A DNA stretch of 64,000 bases from Leisingera coralii (GTDB taxonomy: Bacteria > Pseudomonadota > Alphaproteobacteria > Rhodobacterales > Rhodobacteraceae), in the NCBI RefSeq assembly GCF_049056525.1, contig NZ_JBHUPT010000034.1, forward strand, positions 1 through 64,000. The letters are read 5' to 3'. A program made the position numbers and the translations under genes. Each line of letters starts with the position of its first letter. The first letter of the stretch is position 1. Below are positions 42,978 to 53,718 of this stretch, in pieces. The notes beneath the pieces were generated by a model, which saw only the letters and a list, made by a program, of their open reading frames with translations, had not been told where the DNA came from and did no database searches.

Positions 42978-43088
42978 GTGTTATCGTGCGGCGGAAAAAA
43001 GATTTGCCGCAACAGGCCAGAAAATGCTGATTCTGGCAAGTTTTCGCCGGAAAAACCGGAAATGCCTCAGGTTTTCAGGAAGCGGGCG

Positions 43089-43949
43089 TCAGGGCAGCGC
43101 CACCTGGCGCCAATCCTTCATCCGGGCACGGAACCAGCTGCGCTGGCGTTTGGCAAACTGCCGGGTGGCGATGGCAGCGCGTTCTTCGGCCTCCGCCAGA
43201 GTGAGCTGGCCCCGGGCATAGCCCATCAGTTCCGGCACCCCGATCGCCTTGCAGGAAGGCAGGGCCGGGTCATAGCGGTCCTGCATCGCTTCGATCTCGG
43301 CCATGGCGCCCTGGTCCAGCATCAGACCGAACCGCTTGCGGATGCGGGCCTCAAGCCAGGCCTTGTCCGAGTTCAGCACCATTGCCGTGCAACGGGACAA
43401 CGGCAGCGCCGGGGCAGGGGTGTCGTCCTGCCAGCTGGCCAGCGGGCGCCCGGTGGCTTTCAGCACCTCCCAGGCGCGCTGTACGCGGGCGCGGTTCTGC
43501 AGGTCGATGCGGCTGGCGGTTTCGGGGTCAAGCTCCGCCCTCAGCGCCTCAAGCGAAAGCTGGTCGCCCTCGGCCCGTACCGCAGGCGGCGTGGGCGGGA
43601 TCTCGGCCATGCCTTCGGTCAGCGCGGTGAAATACAGGCCAGTGCCGCCGACGATAATCAGCCGCTCCGGGCCGTCCAGCAGCGGCAGCACCTCGCGCAG
43701 CCAATGGCCGGCCGAATAGTCCGCGTCATATGGAATATGGCCATAGAGCGCGTGTGGAGCCCGGGCCTCCTCCTCTGCTGACGGGCGGGCGGTGATCACC
43801 CGCCAGCAGTCATAGACCTGGCTGGCGTCGGCGTTGACGATGATACCACCCTGACGGGCGGCAATCTCCAGCGCCAGGGCGGATTTCCCGGAGGCCGTGG
43901 GGCCTGCAATCAGCACAGGCAGATCCGGGTCGATGTCGGGCAGGTTCAT
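43089..43949 (-). CDS. miaA: tRNA dimethylallyltransferase
   Basis: A 286-residue enzyme that adds the dimethylallyl group to A37 of tRNAs reading codons that start with U. Visible motifs: P-loop AGPTASGKSALALEIA near residue 14, NADASQVYDCWRVITARPS near 37, GGTGLYFTALTEG near 105 and RNRARVQRAWEVLKATGRPL near 155. The ATG at 43949 starts the family-length protein; an in-frame start at 44060 would run into the promoter gap. Divergent from pyrH. Confidence 0.92.
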   Translation of the reverse strand: MNLPDIDPDLPVLIAGPTASGKSALALEIAARQGGIIVNADASQVYDCWRVITARPSAEEEARAPHALYGHIPYDADYSAGHWLREVLPLLDGPERLIIVGGTGLYFTALTEGMAEIPPTPPAVRAEGDQLSLEALRAELDPETASRIDLQNRARVQRAWEVLKATGRPLASWQDDTPAPALPLSRCTAMVLNSDKAWLEARIRKRFGLMLDQGAMAEIEAMQDRYDPALPSCKAIGVPELMGYARGQLTLAEAEERAAIATRQFAKRQRSWFRARMKDWRQVALP

Positions 43950-44077
43950 GCGGCTATGATCCGTCTCCAAGGCCAGTTCCGCAAAACTCGGCGGAAACCG
44001 CGCTGCGCGCATTGAAACCCGCAGCGATTTACTCCATTTTGCGCGCAAATTAACCCTCACATCTTCTGGAGCGCAAC

Positions 44078-44827
44078 ATGCCTCAACCGCAAGACAAGCC
44101 GGAGCTGGATCCGGCCGCCGCCTATAAACGCGTCATGCTGAAAATTTCCGGCGAGGCACTGATGGGCGACCAGGGGTTCGGCCTGCACCCGCCGACCGTT
44201 CAGCGCATCGCCCGCGAAGTGAAATCGGTGCGCGATATGGGCGTCGAGATCTGCATGGTGATAGGTGGCGGCAATATCTTCCGCGGCCTCTCTGGCTCGG
44301 CCCAAGGGATGGAGCGCACCACCGCCGACTACATGGGGATGCTGGCCACGGTGATGAACGCGCTGGCAATGCAGTCGGCGCTGGAAGGCATGGGCGTGTT
44401 CACCCGGGTGATCTCGGCGATCCGCATGGATGAGGTGGCAGAACCCTACATCCGCCGCCGCGCCGTGCGCCACCTGGAGAAGAAGCGGGTCTGCATCTTT
44501 GCCGCGGGCACCGGCAACCCCTATTTCACCACCGACACCGCCGCCACCCTGCGCGCCAATGAAATGGCTTGCGAGGCGATCTTCATGGGCAAGAACGGCG
44601 TCGATGGCGTTTATGACAAGGACCCCAAGGAACATCCGGATGCGGTCCGTTATGACGAGATCAGCTATGACGATGTCTTTGCCAAGCGGCTGAAGGTGAT
44701 GGACGCCTCCGCCATCGCGCTGGCCCGTGACAACAACCTGCCGCTGATCGTCTTCCCACTGGATGAGCCGGGCGGCTTCCGCGGTATCCTGGCCGGCGAG
44801 GGAACCTACACCAAGGTCCAGGGCTAA
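44078..44827 (+). CDS. pyrH: UMP kinase
   Basis: A 249-residue hexameric kinase that makes UDP from UMP, feeding RNA, DNA and envelope sugar nucleotides. Family blocks: VMLKISGEALMG near residue 18, MVIGGGNIFRG near 60, ATVMNALAMQSALE near 90 and the C-terminal KVMDASAIALARDNNLPLIVF. It opens the envelope/translation cluster and is followed by a terminator, so it may be a separate transcript from frr. The first 15 residues are an extra polar lead. Confidence 0.94.
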   Translation: MPQPQDKPELDPAAAYKRVMLKISGEALMGDQGFGLHPPTVQRIAREVKSVRDMGVEICMVIGGGNIFRGLSGSAQGMERTTADYMGMLATVMNALAMQSALEGMGVFTRVISAIRMDEVAEPYIRRRAVRHLEKKRVCIFAAGTGNPYFTTDTAATLRANEMACEAIFMGKNGVDGVYDKDPKEHPDAVRYDEISYDDVFAKRLKVMDASAIALARDNNLPLIVFPLDEPGGFRGILAGEGTYTKVQG

Positions 44828-44854
44828 ACGCCCGCCACAGAGGGAAAATCCGAG

Positions 44855-44887
44855 CGCGGGCTTGAAACACGGCCCGCGTTATTTTTT
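44855..44887 (+). terminator. Rho-independent terminator after pyrH
   Basis: CGCGGGC (44855-44861) pairs with GCCCGCG (44872-44878) and is followed by TTATTTTTTC. It separates pyrH from frr, which lies in a 296-base gap that otherwise shows no gene. Confidence 0.85.
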
Positions 44888-45123
44888 CGCCGCCGGACCT
44901 TGCCTGCTGCTGGCGTCGGCAGGCCGCATTCAGCTTTCACCTTGCCGCAGCAATTGCAGGAAAAACGCTGATGGCGGGCTATTTGCTTGCATGCGGGAGC
45001 AGAAACCGCAGCACCGCCTGGCACAGGGTGATGCGGCAAATCCCCCGCATGATCGCTATACATCAGCCTTCCAATGGCTTATGAGCCAAGGGAAGACCGC
45101 CTCAGATAAGGGGAGAGAGCAGC

Positions 45124-45687
45124 ATGTCTGATGATTTTGAACTGGATACCGACGACCTGAAACGCCGCATGGACGGTGCGATGGCCAATCTGCGCACCGA
45201 ATTTGCCTCGCTGCGCACCGGCCGCGCCTCCGCCTCGATGCTGGAGCCGGTGATGGTGGATGCCTATGGCTCGATGACGCCGATCAACCAGGTCGGCACC
45301 GTGAACGTGCCGGAGCCGCGTATGGTCACCATCAACGTCTGGGACAAGGGCCTGGTCGGCAAGGTGGAAAAGGCGATCCGCGAATCCGGCCTGGGCATCA
45401 ACCCGCAGCTCAACGGCACCATCATCATGCTGCCGATCCCGGAGCTGAACGAGGAGCGCCGCCGTGAGTTGACCAAGGTTGCCGGCCAGTATGCCGAGCA
45501 CGCCCGGGTCTCGATCCGCAACGTGCGCCGCGACGGCATGGACCAGGTCAAGAAGGCCAAGGCCGACGGCATGTCGGAAGACGATCAGAAGTTCTGGGAA
45601 GCCGAGGTGCAGGAGCTGACCGACAAGATGATCAAACATGTGGACGAGGCGCTTGAGACCAAGCAAGCCGAGATCATGCAGGTCTGA
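45124..45687 (+). CDS. frr: Ribosome recycling factor
   Basis: A 187-residue protein that, with EF-G, splits ribosomes after termination. The family's two-domain sequence is clear: KRRMDGAMANLRTEFASLRTGRAS near residue 14, INVWDKGLVGKVEKAI near 73, GLGINPQLNGTIIMLPIPELNEERR near 88 and EDDQKFWEAEVQELTDKMI near the end. GGGGAGA precedes the ATG. It is the first gene of the run that continues with uppS. Confidence 0.95.
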   Translation: MSDDFELDTDDLKRRMDGAMANLRTEFASLRTGRASASMLEPVMVDAYGSMTPINQVGTVNVPEPRMVTINVWDKGLVGKVEKAIRESGLGINPQLNGTIIMLPIPELNEERRRELTKVAGQYAEHARVSIRNVRRDGMDQVKKAKADGMSEDDQKFWEAEVQELTDKMIKHVDEALETKQAEIMQV

Positions 45688-45696
45688 CGGCACATT

Positions 45697-46451
<755 letters not shown>

Positions 46452-46455
<4 letters not shown>

Positions 46456-47228
46456 GCGCTGCCAAGGGCCGCTGGGCCGACCTGCTGCCGCGGGTGCTGT
46501 CGGCCATCGTGATGATCGCGGCCGGCGGCTATGCCGTCTGGGCCGGCGGGCTGGTGTTCGACGTAATGATCGCGCTGTGCTGCGGCGGCATGATCTGGGA
46601 ACTGGTGCGGATGCTGGCACCGGAGCGCGGCGGTTTTGCGCTGCAGCTGGGCGCGGTCTCTGCCGTGGCGGTGCTGCTGGCGGCGCTGCTGCCGGTGATC
46701 TGGGTGGTTCCCCTGCTGGCCGCGCCGGTGGCGGCCGGGTTCAGCCAGTTCGAGCGTAACCGCCACTATTTCTCCGGCTGCGCGATATGGGTGCTGTTTG
46801 CGGGCTTCGGCTTCATCTGGCTGCGCGGCCAGATGGGGGTTGAGTGGATGCTGTGGCTGATCTGCATTGTGGTGGCGACCGATGTGGCGGGGTATTTTGC
46901 GGGCAAGATCATTGGCGGGCCAAAGTTCTGGCCGCGGGTCAGCCCCAAGAAAACCTGGAGCGGCACCGCCGCAGGCTGGCTGGCTGCCGCCCTCGTGGGC
47001 GGGCTGTTTGCCGCGCAGATGGGGCTGGGCTTTGGTATCGTGGTGCTGTCGGTGCTGCTGTCGATGGCCAGCCAGGCCGGCGACGTTGCAGAAAGCGCGC
47101 TGAAGCGGAAGATGGGCGTCAAGGACTCCAGCGCGCTGATCCCGGGCCATGGCGGGCTGTTCGACCGCTTTGACGGGATGCTGGGCGCTGCGGCCATGTT
47201 CCTGGCCGTGACCGCCATCTGGGGATAA
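46452..47228 (+). CDS. cdsA: Phosphatidate cytidylyltransferase
   Basis: A 258-residue inner-membrane enzyme that makes CDP-diacylglycerol, precursor of all phospholipids. About seven membrane helices precede the family signature SMASQAGDVAESALKRKMGV and LIPGHGGLFDRFDGMLGA in the C-terminal 45 residues. The ATG is at 46452, overlapping the uppS stop by 4 bases. Between uppS and dxr, as in most proteobacteria. Confidence 0.93.
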
Positions 47229-47244
47229 CCAGGCAGGAAGAACT

Positions 47245-48417
47245 ATGCGGAAAGTTTCGATTTTCGGCGCCACCGGGTCGATTGGCCAGAACACCATCGA
47301 CCTGATCCGGCGCGCGCCTGAGGCCTATGACGTGGTCGCCCTGACCGGCGGTGCCAATATTGCGAGGCTGGCGGAGGACGCCATTGCGCTGCGGGCGGAG
47401 GTGGCTGTCACTGCCTATGAGGACCGCTTGCCGGACCTGCGGGCTGCGCTGGCTGGCTCCGGCGTGGAAGCGGCGGCAGGGCAGGCGGCCTTGGTCGAGG
47501 CCGCGGCGCGCCCTGCGGATTGGATCATGTCGGCCATCGTCGGCGCGGCTGGTCTGGCCCCGGGGCTGGAGGCGCTGAAACACGGCACCACCCTGGCCCT
47601 GGCCAACAAGGAATCGCTGGTCTGTGCCGGCCGGCTGCTGCTGGACACCGCAAAGGCGCATGGCGCCCGGCTGCTGCCGGTCGACAGCGAGCATTCGGCG
47701 GTGTTCCAGGGCCTCGTGGGCGAAGACATCGAAGCGGTCGAGCGGATCGTCATCACCGCCTCCGGCGGGGCGTTCCGGGACTGGCCGCTGGAGGACCTGC
47801 CCAAGGCGACCCTTGCGCAGGCATCCTCGCATCCCAACTGGGACATGGGGCAGCGGATCACCATCGATAGCGCGTCGATGTTCAACAAGGCGCTGGAAGT
47901 CATTGAAACCCGGGAATACTTCGGTGTGCGCCCGGATCAGATCGAGGTGCTGGTGCATCCCGAATCCCTGGTTCATGCGATGGTCGGATTCAACGACGGC
48001 GCGCTGATGGCGCATCTGGGGGCAGCGGACATGCGGCACGCCATTGGCTATGCGCTGCATTGGCCGGACCGCCAGCATCTGCCGGTGGAGCGGCTGGATC
48101 TGGCCCGCATCGGCCAGCTGAATTTCCGCGCCCCGGACCCCGCCCGCTATCCGGCGCTGCGGCTGGCCTATGAGGTGATGGAGCGGGGCGGTATGATGGG
48201 GGCGGCCTTCAACGCTGCCAAGGAACAGGCGCTGGACGAGTTCATCGCCGGCCGCATCCGTTTCACTGATATGGCGGCAGTGACCGAGGCCGTGCTGGAG
48301 CGTTTTGCGGCGGAGAGCGACCTCATTGATGCCGCAATGACACTTGATAACGTGACCCGGGTTGACCATCTCGCACGTCAAGAGGCCGCCAGGGCCGCAG
48401 AACAACGCATAGGGTAG
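47245..48417 (+). CDS. dxr: 1-deoxy-D-xylulose 5-phosphate reductoisomerase
   Basis: A 390-residue NADPH-dependent enzyme, first committed step of the methylerythritol phosphate pathway to isoprenoids, and so the source of precursors for uppS. Motifs: SIFGATGSIGQNTIDLI at the N-terminus, ANKESLVCAGRLLL near 120, DSEHSAVFQ near 148 and ASGGAFRDWPLEDL near 172. AGGAAG lies before the ATG. Followed by rseP after 4 bases. Confidence 0.94.
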   Translation: MRKVSIFGATGSIGQNTIDLIRRAPEAYDVVALTGGANIARLAEDAIALRAEVAVTAYEDRLPDLRAALAGSGVEAAAGQAALVEAAARPADWIMSAIVGAAGLAPGLEALKHGTTLALANKESLVCAGRLLLDTAKAHGARLLPVDSEHSAVFQGLVGEDIEAVERIVITASGGAFRDWPLEDLPKATLAQASSHPNWDMGQRITIDSASMFNKALEVIETREYFGVRPDQIEVLVHPESLVHAMVGFNDGALMAHLGAADMRHAIGYALHWPDRQHLPVERLDLARIGQLNFRAPDPARYPALRLAYEVMERGGMMGAAFNAAKEQALDEFIAGRIRFTDMAAVTEAVLERFAAESDLIDAAMTLDNVTRVDHLARQEAARAAEQRIG

Positions 48418-48421
48418 ATCT

Positions 48422-49771
48422 TTGGACATACTTGCTTTTGTCCCGCAGTTTGGCGGTTTTCTTTATATGATCGCCAGCTTTGTCATCGCGCTGTCGGTGA
48501 TTGTGGCCGTGCATGAATACGGCCACTACATCGTCGGCCGCTGGTCCGGGATTCACGCAGAAGTGTTCTCGATCGGATTCGGCCCGGTGCTGTGGAGCCG
48601 GGTGGACCGGCACGGCACCCGCTGGCAGATCGCGGCGCTGCCCTTTGGCGGCTATGTGAAGTTCCTGGGCGATGCCGATGCGGCCTCGGGCAAGGATGCG
48701 CAGGTAATGCAGGCAGCTGCGGAGGATCCGGAGCACCTGCGCCGGACTATGCATGGCGCGCCCCTTTGGGCCCGTTCCGCAACCGTTGCGGCCGGCCCGG
48801 TCTTCAACTTCGTGATGTCAGCTATCATTTTTGCCGCTGTGGCGATGTCGCAGGGGGTGATGCGCGATCCGCTGACGGTCGGGGAACTGGCGCCGCTGCA
48901 CGGTGTCGAAAGCGGGCTGCAGCAGGGGGATGAGCTGATTACCGCGGGCGGCCTGGCGGTGCCGAGCTACCTGGATACCGGCGCCTGGGAAGATTTCCGC
49001 AAGGAGTTGCCGCAGCAGCAGCCGCTGGAGTACCAGGTGCGCCGCGACGGGGCTGAGCTCAGCGTCAGCGGGCCGTATCTGTATCCGCCCTATGTGCGCG
49101 GCGTGGTGCCGCGCAGCGCGGCCTCGGATGCCGGGCTGCGGCCGGAAGACTTGATCGTCGCGGTGGATGGCACACCGCTGGTGTCCTTCGACCAGCTGAA
49201 GGAGCATGTCGAGGCCGCGGACGGCAAGGTGCTGGTACTGGATGTGCTGCGCGACGGAGAAACGGTCGAAATGGCGCTGGCGCCGCGGCGCACGGATGAG
49301 CCGCAGCCGGACGGCGGCTTTGCCACCCGCTGGCGGATCGGCATCATCGGCGGGCTGGCGTTTGAGCCGGCCACCGACACGGCCGGCTTTGGCGAGTCGC
49401 TGGCGGCGGGCGCCTATCAGGTCTGGGCGGTGGTCGGCACCTCCCTCTCCGGGCTGAAACACATGATCACCGGCGCCATCAGCACCTGCAACCTGTCCGG
49501 GCCGATCGGCATTGCCGAAACCTCCGGCGCCATGGCCAGCCAAGGGGCGGAGAGCTTTATCCGCTTCATCGCGGTGCTGTCCACGGCGGTGGGGCTGCTG
49601 AACCTGTTCCCGGTGCCTGCGCTGGATGGCGGCCACCTGATGTTCTACGCCTATGAGGCAGTGGCGGGCCGCCCGCCCAGCGACCGGGCGGTGCGGGTGC
49701 TGATGTCGCTTGGCATCGCCATTGTGCTGTCGCTGATGGTGTTCGCGATTGGCAACGACCTGTTCTGCTGA
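48422..49771 (+). CDS. rseP: Site-2 membrane metalloprotease RseP
   Basis: A 449-residue intramembrane zinc protease involved in the envelope stress response and signal-peptide clean-up. Motifs: HEYGHYIVGRWSG (HExxH type) near residue 30, GYVKFLGDADA near 78, PDZ domains around 130-290 and NLFPVPALDGGHLMFY near 400 with the third zinc ligand. The start is TTG at 48422, directly after dxr; the next ATG, at 48470, would cut the first helix. Before bamA, the usual order. Confidence 0.92.
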   Translation: MDILAFVPQFGGFLYMIASFVIALSVIVAVHEYGHYIVGRWSGIHAEVFSIGFGPVLWSRVDRHGTRWQIAALPFGGYVKFLGDADAASGKDAQVMQAAAEDPEHLRRTMHGAPLWARSATVAAGPVFNFVMSAIIFAAVAMSQGVMRDPLTVGELAPLHGVESGLQQGDELITAGGLAVPSYLDTGAWEDFRKELPQQQPLEYQVRRDGAELSVSGPYLYPPYVRGVVPRSAASDAGLRPEDLIVAVDGTPLVSFDQLKEHVEAADGKVLVLDVLRDGETVEMALAPRRTDEPQPDGGFATRWRIGIIGGLAFEPATDTAGFGESLAAGAYQVWAVVGTSLSGLKHMITGAISTCNLSGPIGIAETSGAMASQGAESFIRFIAVLSTAVGLLNLFPVPALDGGHLMFYAYEAVAGRPPSDRAVRVLMSLGIAIVLSLMVFAIGNDLFC

Positions 49772-49910
49772 TCCGGCAGGCAAGGGTGTCAAAGGGCGGC
49801 CACGGTGCCGCCCAACTGCTGCCATATTCCCTCGTTAACGTTTTATCAATCCGCGGTTGCGGCCGGTGCGCGGCACTGCGGACGGGTGGACGAAAACTGG
49901 GGGAAGACTG

Positions 49911-50036
49911 ATGCAGACACTCTCGCAATCCTACCGTGGCCTGGGCCTGCTGATGCGGCTGAACTGGGACCGTGCGCTGACCGGATTCGCCATCCTTGGC
50001 GCGCTGATCGCAGGCACCTGGCTCGCCACTTTGTGA
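49911..50036 (+). CDS. Small single-pass membrane protein between rseP and bamA
   Basis: A 41-residue peptide: a polar, partly basic lead (MQTLSQSYRGLGLLMRLNWD) followed by one hydrophobic helix (LTGFAILGALIAGTWLATL). The start is supported by GGGGGAAG before the ATG and a clean stop. It is too short for standard gene lists. A role is unknown; location next to bamA may only mean conserved intergenic space. Confidence 0.55.
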   Translation: MQTLSQSYRGLGLLMRLNWDRALTGFAILGALIAGTWLATL

Positions 50037-50162
50037 TTCCCGCAACCGGCGCGCAAGCCCGCCGCGCCGGACGCCGCCAGAATGCGCTTTGATGGTTTTG
50101 ACAAGCGCTTTCAAACCCGGTACGCACTTGCCAAAGCTGCTATAATAATCGGGTTCTGAAAA

Positions 50163-52556
50163 ATGGTTTGGGGGAAGGTCGCAGGCAAGTCCTGTGGTGA
50201 GCGCAAGTCGGGCATCAATATCTTGTACCGGAAAGTTTCTGCCATTTCTCTGGCAGTTGCGCTGGGTTATGCATTGTCGCCGCTGCCGGCCGAGGCGCAA
50301 AGCTACCGTTTCAACTCGGTGCAGGTCGAGGGTAACCAGCGGATTCAGACATCCACCGTTATCGCCTATACCGGCATCGAGCGCGGCCAGACGGTCAGCG
50401 CGGGGGAGCTGAACGACGCCTATCAGCGCATTCTTGACAGTGGCGTATTTGAAACAGTCGAAATCGTGCCGCGCGGCAGCACTCTGGTGATCAAGGTCAC
50501 CGAGTTCCCGACCATCAACCAGATCAGTTTCGAGGGCAACCGCCGCCTCAAGGATGACGCGCTGAGCAGCATCATCGAATCCGCACCGCGCCGGGTCTTC
50601 AGCCCGTCGCAGGCAGAGCGTGATGCGGCCCTGATTGCCGAAGCCTACAGCGTTCAAGGCCGCCTGGCCTCCCGCGTGACCCCGCGCATCATCCGCCGCA
50701 GCAACAACCGCGTCGATCTGGTGTTCGAGATTTCCGAGGGCGACACCATCGAGGTGGAGCGGGTCTCCTTTACCGGCAACCGGGTTTATTCCGACCGCCG
50801 TCTGCGGCGGGTGCTGGAAACCAAACAGGCCGGTCTGCTGCGCACTTTCATCCGCTCCGACACGCTGATCGAAGACCGGCTGGAGTTCGACAAGCAGGTG
50901 CTGCGCGATTTCTACCTTTCGCGCGGCTATGTGGATTTCCGGGTCAACAGCGCCAACGCCGAAGTCACGCAGGAACGCGACGCGGTGTTCCTGGTGGTGG
51001 ACGTGACCGAGGGCCAGCAGTTCCGGTTCGGCAACATTTCGGTGACCAGCGAAATGCCGGAAGCCGACGCTGACCTGTTCAGCTCCACCCTGAAAATCAG
51101 GCCCGGCGTGGTTTATTCCCCGACCCTGGTCGAGAACGCGATCGACCGGATGGAGGGGCTGGCGGTCCGCAATGAGATCGATTTCCTGCGGGTCGAGCCG
51201 CGGGTCACCCGCAATGACCGGGACCTGACCCTGGATATCGAGTTTGTGCTCACGCGCGGGCCGCGGGTGTTTGTCGAGCGCATCGACATCGAAGGCAACA
51301 CCACCACTCTGGACCGGGTGATCCGCCAGCAGTTCCGCTCTGTCGAAGGCGATCCGTTCAACCCGCGCTCGATCCGCAACAGCGCCGAGCGGATCCGGGC
51401 TCTGGGCTTCTTTGCCAATGCCGATGTGGAGACCCGCGAGGGCAGCTCGTCCGACCAGGTCATTGTCGATGTGGATGTGGAGGAGCAGCCGACCGGTTCG
51501 TTGAACCTGGGTGGTGCATACTCGGTGACGGACGGTTTTGGTGTCAGCGTCGGTTTGACCGAAAACAACTTTCTGGGCCGCGGCCAGCGGCTGTCGTTCA
51601 ATATCGCCACCGCGACAGAGTCCGACTCCTACGTCCTGGGCTTCACCGAACCGTTCCTGCTGGGGCGGGAGCTGAAGTTCGATCTGGATCTCGGGCTGAA
51701 CGAGACGGACTCCAGCTTCTCCGAATACAAGACCAAACGCGTCTTCTTCCGCCCGGCGCTGACCTTCAACACGGGCGAGGATTCGTCGCTGCAAGTCCGC
51801 TACACTTGGGATGCGGACAAGATGCTGTTTGATGATGATGACACCAATCAGAATCTTGCAGGCCCTGTCATCCGCAGCGAAATCGCCCAGGGAGAACAGA
51901 CTTCCAGCGCTTTCGGAGTCACCTACCGGTATGACAGCCGTTTGACCGGCCTTGACCCGAATGCCGGGTTCCTGGTGGAAATCGGGGCTGATTACGCCGG
52001 GCTGGGCGGTGATTCCGAATATATCAAGGCAACCACCAAGCTTGTCGCGCAGCGGAAAATTCTGAATGAGGAAGTCACGATCCGGGCCACCATTGAGGCC
52101 GGCGCGTTCCAATGGGAAGGCAGCGGAAACAGCCGCACGATCGACCGCTTCGTTCTGACCCCGTCTGTCCTCCGGGGCTTTGAGCCCGGCGGCATCGGCC
52201 CGCGGGATCAGGGGTCCGGCAACCCGAACGGCGGCAATTACAATGACTTCCTGGGCGGCAATTATTACGCGGTTGCGCGGTTTGACGCGGAGTTTCCGCT
52301 GGGGCTGCCGGAGGAACTGGGGCTGCGCGGCGGCCTGTTCTATGACGTCGGCGGCCTGTGGGGATTGCAGAACGTCAACACCTTGGCGACCGATCGTATC
52401 GTTGGCAATGCGCAGTCCTTCCGCCACGTAGTCGGGTTCTCGGTCTTGTGGACGACCGGCTTTGGCCCGCTGCGGTTCAACTTCTCCAAAGCTCTCAAGA
52501 AAGAGGACTTTGACGAGGAGCAAAACTTCGACCTGACCCTTCAGGCGAGGTTCTGA
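50163..52556 (+). CDS. bamA: Outer-membrane protein assembly factor BamA
   Basis: A 797-residue outer-membrane protein that folds and inserts beta-barrel proteins. A signal sequence (AISLAVALGYALSPLPAEA) ends near residue 46, five POTRA domains cover about 48-440 (YRFNSVQVEGNQRIQTSTV is the first), and the Omp85 barrel fills the rest (LGGAYSVTDGFGVSVGLTEN to LTLQARF, ending in Phe). The start at 50163 gives about 25 basic residues before the signal helix; the ribosome-binding site is weak. Followed after 4 bases by ompH. Confidence 0.94.
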   Translation: MVWGKVAGKSCGERKSGINILYRKVSAISLAVALGYALSPLPAEAQSYRFNSVQVEGNQRIQTSTVIAYTGIERGQTVSAGELNDAYQRILDSGVFETVEIVPRGSTLVIKVTEFPTINQISFEGNRRLKDDALSSIIESAPRRVFSPSQAERDAALIAEAYSVQGRLASRVTPRIIRRSNNRVDLVFEISEGDTIEVERVSFTGNRVYSDRRLRRVLETKQAGLLRTFIRSDTLIEDRLEFDKQVLRDFYLSRGYVDFRVNSANAEVTQERDAVFLVVDVTEGQQFRFGNISVTSEMPEADADLFSSTLKIRPGVVYSPTLVENAIDRMEGLAVRNEIDFLRVEPRVTRNDRDLTLDIEFVLTRGPRVFVERIDIEGNTTTLDRVIRQQFRSVEGDPFNPRSIRNSAERIRALGFFANADVETREGSSSDQVIVDVDVEEQPTGSLNLGGAYSVTDGFGVSVGLTENNFLGRGQRLSFNIATATESDSYVLGFTEPFLLGRELKFDLDLGLNETDSSFSEYKTKRVFFRPALTFNTGEDSSLQVRYTWDADKMLFDDDDTNQNLAGPVIRSEIAQGEQTSSAFGVTYRYDSRLTGLDPNAGFLVEIGADYAGLGGDSEYIKATTKLVAQRKILNEEVTIRATIEAGAFQWEGSGNSRTIDRFVLTPSVLRGFEPGGIGPRDQGSGNPNGGNYNDFLGGNYYAVARFDAEFPLGLPEELGLRGGLFYDVGGLWGLQNVNTLATDRIVGNAQSFRHVVGFSVLWTTGFGPLRFNFSKALKKEDFDEEQNFDLTLQARF

Positions 52557-52560
52557 CCTG

Positions 52561-53175
52561 GTGCGGCGGCAGGCTCCCGGCCGTTGGGCAGCGCGCGGTT
52601 TTGCCGTAGCGCTGGCCTGTTTCGGGTCTGCGCCCGCCCATGCCCAGGATCCGGCCCAGCCGGCGCCTGGCCCAGGGCGCGGTTACCAGCTGGGACTGCC
52701 GCAAAGCGGCATCCTCACCATCCAGCCGGAGCGGCTGTTTTCCGAAAGCGCCTTTGGCCAAAGGGTCGAGCGGGAAATCGAAGCCGAAGGCGCCGTGCTG
52801 ACTGCGGAGAACCGCCGCATCGAGGCCGAACTGCGCAGCGAGGAGCTGGAGCTGACGGAACGCCGCAGCGAGATGGAGCCGGAGGCGTTTCGCGCGCTGG
52901 CCGACGCCTTTGACCAGAAGGTGCAGGATACCCGCCGCCGCCAGGAGCAGAAGCTGCGCGAAATCACCCAGATGGGCGAAGTGGCCCGGCGCGAGTTCAT
53001 CAGCGCCTCGCTGCCGGTGCTGCAGCAGATCCTGCGCGAAACCGGCGCGGGCGCGATCCTCGACCATTCCTCGGTCTTCCTGAGCGCGGAAGCGGCCGAC
53101 ATCACCAGCCTGGCAATTGCCCGGATCGACGCGGTGCTGGGCGACGGCGCGGCGCAACAGGATGGCGATCGCTGA
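52561..53175 (+). CDS. OmpH/Skp-family periplasmic chaperone
   Basis: A 204-residue exported protein with signal peptide (RGFAVALACFGSAPAHA) and a long coiled coil (about residues 75-150, rich in Glu, Arg and Gln), the tentacle-like arms by which Skp holds unfolded outer-membrane proteins. GTG start at 52561 just after bamA. The mature N-terminus contains a Pro/Gly-rich stretch. Works with BamA in the same pathway. Confidence 0.88.
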   Translation: MRRQAPGRWAARGFAVALACFGSAPAHAQDPAQPAPGPGRGYQLGLPQSGILTIQPERLFSESAFGQRVEREIEAEGAVLTAENRRIEAELRSEELELTERRSEMEPEAFRALADAFDQKVQDTRRRQEQKLREITQMGEVARREFISASLPVLQQILRETGAGAILDHSSVFLSAEAADITSLAIARIDAVLGDGAAQQDGDR

Positions 53176-53250
53176 GCAGGCGAACTTGCCCAAACGCCGC
53201 CTGCTTGCTAGGGACGGCGCAGCACATTTGACGAAGATGGGAAACCAAGC

Positions 53251-53718
53251 ATGACCACCGAGCTGCAAAGCGCTGACATTCACCTGATCCAGCGGATCCT
53301 GCCGCACCGCTACCCGTTCCTGCTGGTCGACAAGGTGGTTGATATCGACAGCTACAAGTCGGCGCGCGGCATCAAGAATGTCACCATGAACGAGCCGCAC
53401 TTCCAGGGCCACTTCCCGGGCACCCCGATCATGCCGGGCGTCACCATCGTCGAGGCGATGGCGCAGACCGCGGGGGTGATGCTGGGGGTTGGCATGGATA
53501 TGGTCGACACCAACCTGCTGATCTATTTCATGAACATCGACAAGTGCAAATTCCGTCGCAAGGTGGTGCCGGGGGATGTGCTGGAGATGCATGTGGAAAC
53601 CTTGCGCGGCAAGCCGGGCGGCAAGATCTTCAAGTTCTCCGGCCGCGCCACCGTCGAGGGCGAAGTTGCCGCAGAGGCTGAATTCTCGGCCATGGTCGAC
53701 GTGCAGAAGGACGGATGA
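53251..53718 (+). CDS. fabZ: (3R)-hydroxyacyl-ACP dehydratase FabZ
   Basis: A 155-residue hot-dog-fold enzyme of fatty acid synthesis. Motifs: LIQRILPHRYPFLLVDKVV near residue 12, and HFQGHFPGTPIMPGV near 50 with the catalytic His, followed by EAMAQTAGVM with the Glu. It shares its substrate class with LpxA, which uses 3-hydroxyacyl-ACP; the genes overlap by 4 bases. Confidence 0.95.
   Translation: MTTELQSADIHLIQRILPHRYPFLLVDKVVDIDSYKSARGIKNVTMNEPHFQGHFPGTPIMPGVTIVEAMAQTAGVMLGVGMDMVDTNLLIYFMNIDKCKFRRKVVPGDVLEMHVETLRGKPGGKIFKFSGRATVEGEVAAEAEFSAMVDVQKDG

Noticed and set aside
49566..52523. Open frame of 985 codons on the minus strand across bamA
   Set aside because: It lies fully antisense to bamA, ompressed by the same codon bias that keeps G+C-rich antisense frames open, has no ribosome-binding site and no recognisable domain. 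BamA on the plus strand is certain.
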